Shown here piece after piece: positions 46,533 through 56,779 of a stretch of DNA of 64,000 nt (position 1 is the first letter of the stretch; each line of letters begins with the position of its first letter). Origin of the DNA: Owenia fusiformis (taxonomy: Eukaryota; Annelida; Polychaeta; Sabellida; Oweniidae); assembly GCA_903813345.2 (NCBI GenBank), contig CAIIXF020000008.1:24786822-24850821 (forward strand). Direction: 5' to 3'. The position numbers were made by a program, and so were the translations under genes. A model generated the notes under the pieces. The model worked only from the letters and a program-made list of their open reading frames with translations. It was not told where the DNA came from and ran no database searches.

Positions 46533-46997
46533 GGCCAAAATGCCCTAATACGTCACTTCCGCTGAATAGAAAAAAGTAGTATTCAAAAATAAATGTAGTC
46601 CCAACACAATTGTGATCATGACGAGTCAGTAAGCTAGTATGTAGGCACAGTTGTAATCTTTTTGCAATGGCAACATGCCATTTCTTCTGAAAATGCGTTT
46701 ATTTGGGTTATCTGAAGGAAAATTTCGAGTCAAGTGGCGTATTAATTTTGCCTTCATTTTTGTGAATTTCAATTTGTGTCTGCAGAGAGAGGGGGTAGTG
46801 TCACAATTGACCAATTATTTCAAAAAGTAGATGATTGGCCCCTATTGAGTTTAGTGTCAAGATGTAGCTTAGACATAGCTTTAGAACCTCAGATAGGCCA
46901 GTGAGGCCACATAAATCTATAACTCGAGATAAAAAGTCAGGCGTTTGCCCTTTTGCCCATTGACTAGTATGGTGACGTGAATTAGGGCAGTTTTGCC
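46533..46997. repeat. 465-bp direct repeat, copy 2
   Basis: Same length and sequence as copy 1, in the same orientation, offset 1331 bp. The left flank is TATTA, matching the right flank of copy 1. The outer flanks of the pair share only AAA. The 866-bp segment between the copies has no coding sequence. The unit could be an LTR-like direct terminal repeat, though it lacks TG...CA ends. It could also be a miniature element in a tandem or circularly permuted arrangement. Confidence 0.85.
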
Positions 46998-47009
46998 AAA
47001 CGGGACGTT

Positions 47010-48990
47010 AGGATGTTACTAAATACCACCTAGGTGTCCCCTTGGGGACCTGGATTTATAATTCCATTTTAAACCACATACACATTTTAAATATAGTATT
47101 ATTTCCTTTGTCATATTAACTTGACATATAATAGACTTGAAATAATAATTTGTAGTCGAGAATATTGCAAAGAAATGTAAAATAGTGCAATGAAATGTAA
47201 AAAGATTTATTGTTAGATGGCCACCCGTAGTCATATCAAATTATCAAAAAATAACGAGAAATATAGCATACGATGGTCGGATTTACAATAGCCACCCGGA
47301 ATTTTGTTCATGTATGTATGGTCACTTATTTGTAGTAATAAAACTGTTTTAATGCTTAAATGTTATATTTGAAATATATTTATTGTTCTTACTTGAGTTG
47401 CTAATATAGTGAACAGTGGCGTAGGAACAATGTACGCCAAAACGCCAGTGCGTAGTGTTGAAAAGTGAGAATAAAAATGTTCCTATGTTCTTTAGTCATA
47501 TTTTCTCATTGTTCATAAATTGTAAAAGTAATCTCGAGCACACTAGCCCAAAGAAATGTTTTGTGGATACCATATCATTATTTGTCTGTCTGGAAAATAT
47601 CATTTAACAGATTGAATTCCCTTACCAACATATGACATGAAAATCGAGACTATCTTATGAATTTTAAAAGTAAAATACAATTTCGCCAAATATTCGTGAA
47701 TCGCGTTCTCTTCACGAATTTGAGAGAAAAACTGTTTTTTCATTTTTTCTGCATGTTCCGTAATGCTTATGCAAACTATGGTATCATATGATTATAATGA
47801 TGAACCACTTTAAAAGATGTATATTTTTTTATTCTCCCCTACCCCGATTTTTCAATTTCACTACATCGATTTATATTCCGTTGCTATGCAAAATCATAGA
47901 CAGAAATTATAGTTAAGTCAGCAATTATCTATTTTCTTACTAAACCACTAATTGTTATTAGTAGTACTTCTTGAAATATGAATGTTAACGACAAAAACAA
48001 CTTGAAAATGCTGATTATTCAATAACACGTTTCATTGATTTCAGTTCTAGAAAAGCGATTACCTACTTTTTTTTCATTTGAAAAATAATAGATTCTTGTT
48101 TTATAACATTTTTGGCACCCCCTAAGTCACGTTGACCTCGATTTGACCTTTGTTGTGGGGGTGTTTTTTTTGTTTCATTGATCACGAATGCGTTTCTTCA
48201 TATCAATTGATCAAACTAGTTTCTTTAATCTGTACGTATTGTATTGCACGGTACACGATGGAATCAGACAATACTATATATCTAAATTCAATTATTCGAA
48301 AATTATTAAAAAATCTCTTATTGTTTTGGAAATTGGTCGTCTCAATCGTTCGAGACATTAGCAAAGTGAGAATGATTTGTGTCGAGATTTAAACGATAGG
48401 CTTTCCAAGGTGATTTTAAATGATGAAAATCATTCGAACATTTTAAAGCACATTAAAAAGGTATCAGGGATTTAAAGCTTGCATATAAAATCGAAACGCC
48501 AACCTATACGTATGACCAATCGCCCATACAAATGCATCGCTTTAGTATTTCCGTTCACATTTAGGTTGTGAAAAACATTGCAAGCTTAAAATCTCTGTTT
48601 TCATAAAATGACATTTTACGAGCATAAAATAGGCGTTTTGATATAGAATATTGACACAATTGTTTCATATTTTTGGCGGGATTTTTGGCGTAGTGTTGAA
48701 TTTACACCTTCCTACGCCCCTGGTGAATTTGTGGCATTTTTAGTGGGCAATTAATGAAATATTATCCTAACAAATGGCCTTTTTGACAACGATCAAAATT
48801 TTCAAGACAATTAAAAAGATAATGACAAACAGAAATATCTACACAAGTTCCATAAAAATACTTTTTTATGTACCATTAAACACTTGGAAAGATGTTAGCT
48901 TGAAATAAAGTAGTAAAATATGCCAGTAAGGCATTTCAATGGGGGCACCTAGGTGTGGGGCACCTAGGTGGTATTTAGTACAACCCGGAC
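47010..48990. mobile_element. Element with TACTAAATACCACCTAGGTG ends, possibly MULE-like
   Basis: TACTAAATACCACCTAGGTG at 47017 is inverted at 48961-48980. Imperfect 9-10-bp copies of CGGACGTTA flank the whole (near 47001-47010 and 48985-48994), which would fit a MULE-type duplication. Another CAG-ended element (47414-48722) is nested inside. No transposase recognised. Confidence 0.55.
47414..48722. mobile_element. CAGTGGCGTAGG-ended element
   Basis: Starts CAGTGGCGTAGGAAC and ends TTCCTACGCCCCTG. It is flanked by the 5-bp duplication GTGAA (47409-47413 and 48723-48727). The terminal ~40 bp are also related (CAGTGCGTAGTGTTGAA and its like at the other end). The 80-codon frame at 48150-48392 has no recognised homology. 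Confidence 0.8.
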
Positions 48991-49185
48991 GTTATAACCA
49001 GTAGAAACTTTTCATCTTTTCCACAAAGCCAAAATTTTAAAATTCTTCGATTAGGCCTAGTTTACATTTTACAAGAAAAGTACGTATTTTGGATGATTGT
49101 GTCTCAACAAGTGTCGACCCGAATACTCAAATCAGCATTCCTATCTGTTGGTCGACGTGCAACTAAAAAGGGTGAGTCGAATCTG

Positions 49186-50772
49186 CAGGCCTGTCACACA
49201 GGGGCTTGTCTCGAGGCGTCGGGCAAGCCCTCCGATGAGTCTACTGCTTATTAATAGTATTAAGGGTGGTCGGTTTTGATGCTACCTGAAATTTGTAGAA
49301 AATGATTGTTAGATATATATATATCAAGTAAAAATATATGGAATCCTTTCAATAATCGACATGCTGATTCAAACAACACTACAGAGTAAACTTACCTAAA
49401 ATGGTAGCAATCCATCCACTTGTTGCTGAGATGTGTGAAGAACATGTAAGGAAGTGATGAAATTTAATTTCAAATGCAAAACACGACAATTTTCACCCTC
49501 AAATTGTTAGCTCCAGAGTCGATTTCTTCCTCAAGACACGTCCACTGTTAAAAATCGGTAGTTCCTAGAGTTCTTTGTTTACTTAGGTTCATTTCCGTAT
49601 ATTATTTTTAACGAAGGACAGCCTATAACGACTGCTATACGCAAAATAGATGCATGAAATTATGTTTCGAAACTGAAAATGTGTTATGTGAAATAATGAA
49701 CGCAAGTGACATCTATCTAGAAAAATATGTGGTCATTGCGCATGCGTTCATATAATATGAACTAATCAAATTGCTGGATTGAACGCAACTGCGCACGTAA
49801 CACATTTTCAGTTTCGAAACATAATTTCATGCATCTATTTTGCGTATAGCAGTCGTTATAGGCTGTCCTTCGTTAAAAATAATATACGGAAATGAACCTA
49901 AGTAAACAAAGAACTCTAGGAACTACCGATTTTTAACAGTGGACGTGTCTTGAGGAAGAAATCGACTCTGGAGCTAACAATTTGAGGGTGAAAATTGTCG
50001 TGTTTTGCATTTGAAATTAAATTTCATCACTTCCTTACATGTTCTTCACACATCTCAGCAACAAGTGGATGGATTGCTACCATTTTAGGTAAGTTTACTC
50101 TGTAGTGTTGTTTGAATCAGCATGTCGATTATTGAAAGGATTCCATATATTTTTACTTGATATATCTAACAATCATTTTCTACAAATTTCAGGTAGCATC
50201 AAAACCGACCACCCTTAATACTATTAATAAGCAGTAGACTCATCGGAGGGCTTGCCCGACGCCTCGAGACAAGCCCCTGTGGCCTGTCAACTTGGGAACA
50301 CCTAACATGAGTGACTTGGAAATGTTGAACACCTCCCCTCAAAATGTGGACACCTTGGTCCAAATCTGGACACCTTGATCCAAACTTTGAACACCTTGGT
50401 TTTAATTTTATTACATCTTGCCAAATTTTGAACACCTCAAATTTTTCGCGCTCGCTGCGCTCACGTTTCAAACATCCGTCAACGGGGGGGGGGGGGTAGG
50501 TACGAAAAATTTCGAACGGAATTCGTGACATATACGTAATTCGCGTGAAAAGTTCGAACGAAATGCGTACATTTTTTTCCGCCGTTCGTATTTTTGCTGT
50601 GTAGACGATCTTTTTTAGAAATTTTTCTACAGAAATATTTTTGCTTGACAATTACCAGGTAAAATGCGTATTTGCGTGACATTTTCTGTCACGCAAAAAT
50701 AACTTCCGTTACTTCAAATTCTTCAGCAAATGCGTGACAAATACGCAAATTGCGGGACAGTTGACAGGCCTG
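49186..50772. mobile_element. CAGGCCTGTCAAC-ended element, split by a palindromic insertion
   Basis: The outer ends CAGGCCTGTCA and GTTGACAGGCCTG are flanked by the 6-bp duplication AATCTG (49180-49185 and 50773-50778). The left end is only 11 bp long before the nested insertion at 49197. The element resumes at 50290. Without the insertion it is about 494 bp and matches the copy at 31410-31919 in reverse orientation. That match includes the TTGAACACCTCAAATTTTTC block, the poly-G run near 50486 and the TGCGTGACA motifs. Non-coding. Confidence 0.85.
49197..50281. mobile_element. Long palindromic (foldback) element with 8-bp duplication, hAT-like
   Basis: The left arm 49197-49686 and right arm 49798-50281 are inverted copies that appear identical except for 6 extra bases of AT repeat in the left arm. 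A spacer of about 111 bp separates them. Termini CACAGGGGCTTGTCTCG. The flanks are the 8-bp duplication GCCTGTCA (49189-49196 and 50282-50289), the length made by hAT transposases. No transposase frame. The target lies inside the terminal repeat of another transposon. Confidence 0.85.
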
Positions 50773-51007
50773 AATCTGATCAATTTTTTTTATTCTGGGA
50801 AACCAGTTCAAACAGTTTCGAGTTTGGAACAAAATAGCTCTAAATGACAGGTGGATTTTCTATCACCATATCCAAACTATGGTGTTTTGAAAGCCCTATA
50901 ATCTCAAATATTGTCTAGATTTACTCGAGTCTCTAGCCAATCTTTGAAATTTTAAAAAATTGTCTGAAACAAAATTTTTTATATTTTACATTTTGTATAC
51001 TCTCATT

Positions 51008-52029
51008 GGGATCACCTCATTGTACCGACGCCCATTTTACCGAAACCCATTATACCGACGCGCATTGTACTGAAAACCAATGAACATGATATACAGATGC
51101 GCGTTGTACCGAAACTCGTGCGCGTTTTTACTGAAAACGACAGTCCGACACGATGATTTTGTGATGACCCGAACATTTCCGTGTACATTTGATTCCATTT
51201 TGTTATGAATGAGATTAAAGAAGAACACTAAACAAGCTTTCCAATGGTTTGTTTACATGTGGCTCGCTATTTCAAATCATATGTAATATTGTCGGTCAGC
51301 AAAAAATGTTTTGTCATCTATTAATAAAGTTCAATGCGTAACAGTTGATTCACTTCTGTCAGAAAGGACACTAAAGAAGACAAGATAAGCTTTCCAATGG
51401 TGCGTGGAGTGTTGTATATGTGGCTAAGGTATTTCAAAGCACAAAAATGTACGTAATGTTGTCATTTCTTGAAAATATTATACAATGCGTTACATTTAAT
51501 TTCAATTTAATTTACTGTATTTTCTTTTACATTTTTATCCCATTTTTCTGCCCTTCGAGAAGGGATCCTTGCATTAAAGGTTAGACAACACAGAATAAAT
51601 GTTAGAATTGTGGCGGCAACTTTTTTAATTGGCTTCCATTTTCGAAGATTGTTCTAAATCAGACGTCCTATGGTCATTAGGCGTATTCCTACAAATTATT
51701 GAGTTGTTTTCAAAATAAATAGACAGACAAACAGACAAACAGACAATTGAATGGGTAGCGGCTTTTCTATCTCTGATGACAGGTTGTTCTAGTCTCAAAA
51801 TACATGTTCTCTCGTTTGTAAAGATATTCGTCAATTCTAATTAATAAAATATCGTTTATCAAAACTTTAAAAACTGTCTAATATTTTACTCCAAATAAAC
51901 TTTAAATATGTGTTCGATATATGTGCATCGGTACTATGGCATTCGGTATAACGCCTTTCGGTATAATGCGCATCGGTATAATGGGTTTCGGTATAATGCG
52001 CGTTGGTATAATGTGTTTCGGTATAATTG
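51008..52029. mobile_element. Foldback element with TTATACCGA-repeat termini
   Basis: The left end (51008-51125) carries imperfect 10-12-bp units of the form TTGTACCGACGCCCATT and TTATACCGACGCGCATT. The right end (51920-52029) carries the inverse (CGGTATAATGCGCATCGG). The two ends thus form long inverted repeats made of short tandem repeats. The interior is AT-rich. Target duplication was not resolved. Short open frames across the ends are translations of the repeat. Confidence 0.65.
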
Positions 52030-52498
52030 ACCTCTTATTTTTAACATGGGAAATCCTCACTTCAGCAAATCCAGTTGTCGGAAACCCACTACTCCGCATA
52101 GTATTAATAGTTTTCTTTCAGTTTAGACCAATATAAATGACTGTAGTTCATATAAAATAGATAATAGATTAAAATTTAAGCAGAAATCTATGTTTTCAAT
52201 AACGCCGTCCTTACATTACATACACGCAAACTATATCTCTTGGACCCGGAAATAAAAAGTGATTGCGTTTTGTGGACGCAACTGGAAAACTAGCGTATTT
52301 TAGTAAGATCTGAGACCATCATCGCTTCAGATGTTTCTAATTCATTACCTTGTGTCTTTCTGAAGTACTGCCTAGCGATCTTCATGGCTACTTTTAACTT
52401 TATTGGGGGTTAGAGAATTTAAAATACAGAATGTTTACATCGACATATTGATATGCTAACCGATCATTTTCTGCTTTGGGGAATTTGTGTGTAGGCTT

Positions 52499-53780
52499 CA
52501 CGGTGTATAACCCAAACGCTCCTACATGCACGACGGAGCGTTTCATTACTGAAATTAAACAAAGAAACGCTCCGGAGTAGGAAAACTGGCTGGCGGGAAT
52601 GATGAGCCGTCTGACGATTTCCCCAATAATGGGAATAAGAGGTATGAGTTACATATTTCGAGTATACCATTCGATGGGTGTGATATTCATGTTGTACTTG
52701 GCTGGCTGTTGACGTTTGAAGCAATTAGGAAGAGCTGTACGAAGCACTATAATTCAAAAACGTATTTGTCATTCTACCGGTAAAAACCTATTTTGTCGAT
52801 ACATGTGATTAGTTGAGCCAAGATTAGAGCACCAACGTATATTTTAGTCAAATTCCAATGCTGCAACGCACCATACATTATCGTGATAGTGATTTGATGA
52901 CCGAAAATCCAGTCTTAAAATTGATGACATTCTCATATTCAAGAAACGCTCCGATCTGGTTAACACAGTGAACTGGAAACGCTCCGGTAGTCTAGATCAG
53001 TTTATGAAATATATAGCTTGCCTTTCCTTTTCAGGAAGAGAAAAAAGATCTATTATACCCCTTTGCATCAAAAAAAGAAAGATTAATTCACATGTAAACT
53101 TTCGTTTTTTTTCTTTAGTTTTATGATTTAGCACATTTGTAGGCATGACATCATCTAATGTAGGCTTAAATCAGCTAGTAGCACGATTAGCACCACCAGG
53201 TTCAGATGTTTCAATTTGCCTAACAAGTACAACACGTTTTAAAGAGATAGATTCGATTCGGAACTCTTCTCTAATAATCTGAAAATGATATCAAAACAAA
53301 ATGGTAAGAGCGTTTCTAAAACTGTGTTCTAAATCGACGGAGCGTTTCGAGGAAAACAAGCGATTTCTCGAGAACAAGTAATGGATTCGGACTGGGATTT
53401 TAGGAAATGAAAATATACGAGTTTGTGATCTACTACTTTAACAGAAAGATTAACGTTTTCATAGAAATACTAGTTTAATTCGTAATTTGTGGTCAAATCG
53501 TCATCTTCAGATTCGTTCGAGCTACACTACGGAGCTTTGATCAAGCAAATAACAGTTTACCACCAGAAGTTGAATAAATAAGATCTTCGCTCACGGTATT
53601 GTTCATCGAATGGTACATAATATTTCACCATAACATATGATATGTGAGAGAAACAAGAAAAACAATACTTACGGTCATAGTGGAATCTTCATTAGCCGCC
53701 ATTTTATTTCGCTTCGGAGCGTTTCCGCGTAAATGAAACGCTCCGTCGTGCGTGTAGGAGCGTTTCGGTTATACACCGTG
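52499..53780. mobile_element. CACGGTG-ended non-autonomous element, long copy (Transib/RAG-like signature)
   Basis: TIRs of about 50 bp begin CACGGTGTATAACC and differ at only a few positions. The flanks carry the 5-bp duplication GGCTT (52494-52498 and 53781-53785). The 1282-bp body contains no recognisable transposase. An 86-codon antisense open frame over the left end is not conserved with anything I know. The decamer GAAACGCTCC, or its inverse, occurs about nine times in the element, clustered at both ends and dispersed inside. The right half is shared with the element at 59.4 kb. Assignment to Transib/RAG-like rests on terminus plus target-duplication length only. Confidence 0.8.
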
Positions 53781-53785
53781 GGCTT

Positions 53786-54160
53786 GGTAAATTCAATAGT
53801 AAACTTATTTACATTGACCAATCCCTGAATGAATCAAAATTGCCAAATTACAAACGAAATAAACATCGGATCATTCTCCCTTCAAGGTTGAAGAGTCATG
53901 GAGATCGAATATTTATTTTAATTCACCTTACAAACTCCGCATTTATTTTTCAACTTATCCAATACTCAATTTCCGAGCAGTAATCAGTATGAGTCCTACG
54001 ATTGGCTGGTAGCTGAAGACCTGATTCAAACCATTTTCAATTGGTCAAGTGCGATCACGTGATCATTATTTAAGAATGCCTATGCGCAAGAAACTGAACC
54101 AAAAAATTGAACCTCGCGCATATTGCCCCTAAACTAAAGCAAAATCAATAGCAAATTGCT
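53786..54160. other. Unassigned AT-rich DNA
   Basis: No gene or repeat boundary recognised. Short CAAT-like motifs (GATTGGCTGG) occur but support nothing specific. Confidence 0.4.
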
Positions 54161-55505
54161 TCAAAATTCGTAAAGAAAATGTGTTTTTAATGGTTGAATA
54201 TAAGTAAAAAAAAATATAAGCTTCAAATTGCTTCAAATTACGACCCCATTTGATAGAAATTTGGATTTCATATAATACATCATCATATGAGCTTAATACA
54301 TGCACATATAAGCAAAATCAATAGCAAATTGCTTCAAAATTCGTAAAGAAAATGTGTTTTTAATGGTTGAATATAAGCAAGCCTACTGAAAACACTGAGA
54401 AATTATTGATTTACCCCTTAAAATACCCCTTATATAGGGAATACACACGCACTATAGCTTCTATAACTCACTGTAACTCATGTTTCATTCAAGATTTTGG
54501 CTTGAAAATATCCTTGAATTTGTAGACTTGGGTGTGTGGGAGACTTAATAGTTAACCTTTGCTCATAAATAAATGAATTATTTACCATATGCTGTTGTCT
54601 TCGTAAATTATCTCAAATTCAGATTCCTTTGTCATTGACGCTATATTGTGGCGAGTTACGACCCCATTTGATAGAAATTTGGATTTCATATAATACATCA
54701 TCATATGAGCTTTTTTTTTCTTTTTTTTATTCTGTATAAAAAGTTGTACAAATACAATATTGTAGAAAGAAAACATACAGTAGTTGCATATGCTATAATA
54801 TCGTATTTATATATAATATTAGCCTTATTTAGCATAGTAGTTTTGATAAAAAGAGGAAGGGAAGGGGGGGGGGGAGGGCAGGGGAAAAGGCAAGAGGGGG
54901 ACTTTTTGTGATTTTCTGCTCGATGGTTTGAGCTTGGTGAGGGGGTTTTTATGTTCCCAGTGTGTATTTTACTACGTTATGAAATGTTTGAGTTTCAACC
55001 ATTGCTGTTCCATAAGTTCAGGTTTTTTTCTTCTTTGGCTGATGCTTTCTTCTATTTTTTCTCTGTTTTTAGGAAGTTTTGCCAGCCTATCATATTAGGT
55101 CTCCTTATTTTCCTTTTACATGTGTTTAGGAATATCTTTTGTTTCAGGAATAGATGTTCGTTTTCTGTTTTTCCATCTCCGAAAAGGAATTTCTCAATTG
55201 TGGGTACATCTTCGTCAAGTTGGTTGAAAGATGTTATTAGGAAGTCTTGTACGGCCTCCCAATGGTATATTCCATGTTCTAAAGTATCTATGTCACTACG
55301 GCATAGACTGCATATACCAGTGTTATAGCCGTCTATGTTCATTTGTTTTAGTTGTTTGTTATAGTATAGTATCCGGAAGAATATTTTTATTTGGAAATAT
55401 TTCTCTTTTGTCCTGAGAATATTTTTTCTATTTTTGTGCTATTTTTGAGCTTAATACATGCACATATAAGCAAAATCAATAGCAAATTGCTTCAAAATTC
55501 GATAT
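54160..55505. repeat. Diverged direct repeats with AGCAAATTGCTTCAAAATTCG
   Basis: The block TACGACCCCATTTGATAGAA...CATATGAGC runs on at 54240-54345 and recurs at 54657-54710, resuming at 55446-55501. A further partial copy lies at 54145-54215. It is non-coding, and one copy is split by the LINE at 54711-55445. Confidence 0.75.
54711..55445 (-). mobile_element. 5'-truncated LINE, C-terminal ORF2 remnant with poly(A)
   Basis: On the minus strand a 96-codon frame (55342-55052) reads a C-x-x-C...LEH...W block (ICSLCRSDIDTLEHGIYHW), then a Lys-rich end. This resembles the cysteine-rich C terminus of L1/Tx1-type LINE proteins. An A-rich tail on the minus strand (T-rich on plus, 54711-54730) marks the 3' end. 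Flanking TGAGCT copies (54706-54711 and 55446-55451) look like a target duplication. The unfilled target sequence exists as a paralogous repeat at about 54240-54345, which confirms the boundaries. The element lacks its reverse transcriptase and is dead. Confidence 0.75.
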
Positions 55506-55773
55506 ATTACAGGACAGGACAGGATTCTTATATCAAAGTAACATTTTATATTGCTATATTTACTATTATTGAAAATTTTATATCAGATGTAGGTTTGGTC
55601 CTAAAAGGGCATCAGTATGAATAAAATCCTATTATATATATGCAAATACATATTTTATCAAATACTCAGTTTGACCCATTGGAATATGGCTTCGTTCTTG
55701 AAAATGATTTTGCCACAAAGGATATTCTGTTTATCACCTGATAATCTGATTTTACAATGTAATAACCCAGATG

Positions 55774-56765
55774 GTGACAGGTCATCTCAACCCCAAGTCA
55801 TCTCAACCCAGTCCAACTCAACCCCGAGTCAAGTCAACCCCAGTAAAACTCAACCCCAAGTTAACTCAACCCTGTAAAACTCAACCCCAGTAAAACTCAA
55901 CCCTATTTATTTGTGCAATGTCTAATTTAATATTTTATGATGAATAATTGAAGTCATTCATTTCTGAAGCATTTTGCATGATACTTTGAACAGAAAGTTG
56001 TAAAAGTATTCAAAAAACGGTTAAGCTCAAGGATAATTCATCAAGTTGTCACTATTATTTAATTTAAGACATCTTTTGAAATCAAATTTCAGATAATTTA
56101 GAAATAATTAAAAATGTAATATAACTTTTTATTTATATGAACATGCATTAGCAAAATCATTAACATTTACTAATTAATAGACTGAAAGCATATACATGTA
56201 GGCGTAGCCAGGAGGGGTGCGCACACACCCTCCCCCCAATTTTGAAGGAAGTTGCATCATTTTTGTCAAAACATCGGCACCCCCCTGACTGAAAACCTGA
56301 TTTTTTGGGCGATTGCATCCCGCCTGACTGAAAGCTGGCTATGCCCCTGGAAAGCAATGGTCATGTTCCAGTTTTCCAAATAATCATGAGTGTCAACCTC
56401 GTAGGGATTACAACAAAACAAATCTATTAGCAAGATTAATAAAATGACCCATATTTTAATCCTATTAGTACCATGTTGACATTTCGGAGATAAACTCATT
56501 ATTAACTATAATCTAAAAAGGCAGTGGTCTATTAAGAATGAAAATCACAAACTGAATAATCAGAATTATTTTTATGAAATAAATTTTCTTATAAGGTTAT
56601 CAATATATAGAAATATAGGGGTTGAGTTTTACTGGGGTTGAGTTTTACAGGGTTGAGTTGACTTGGGGTTGAATTTTACTGGGGTTGACTTGACTTGGGG
56701 TCGAGTTGACTTGGGGTTGAGTTTTACTGGGTTGAGTTGACTTGGGGTTGAGATGACCAGGAAGC
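55774..56765. mobile_element. Foldback element with subterminal CTCAACCCC repeats
   Basis: The left end (55780-55900) is a run of CTCAACCCCAAGT- and AAAACTCAACCCCAGT-type units. The right end (56620-56758) is the same run inverted, so the terminal inverted repeats are themselves tandem repeats. A 9-bp direct repeat ACCCAGATG lies at 55765-55773 and 56766-56774, as expected for a MULE-like duplication, although the outermost 12 bp of the ends match poorly. It contains the CAG-type fragment at 56.2 kb. No transposase seen. Confidence 0.65.
56205..56350. repeat. GGCGTAGCCAGG-type miniature repeat
   Basis: Inverted GGCGTAGCCAGGAGGGG and GGCTATGCCCCTGG ends around C-rich cores (CACCCTCCCCCC, GCACCCCCCTGAC). 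Related to the CAG-ended group but without a clear target duplication. Confidence 0.55.
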
Positions 56766-56779
56766 ACCCAGATGACCCC

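Noticed and set aside
45202-46997. LTR retrotransposon
   Set aside because: Terminal repeats lack TG...CA ends; no primer-binding site, polypurine tract or gag/pol sequence was seen between them.
49097-50651. Matching C termini of a plus-strand and a minus-strand frame
   Set aside because: Both read the same arm of the palindrome at 49197-50281.
52349-52385. Minus-strand ATG followed by MKIARQYFRKTQ and a CAAG|GTAAT donor
   Set aside because: A plausible short first exon, but only 12 codons, with no recognised family and no supporting neighbour; could be chance.
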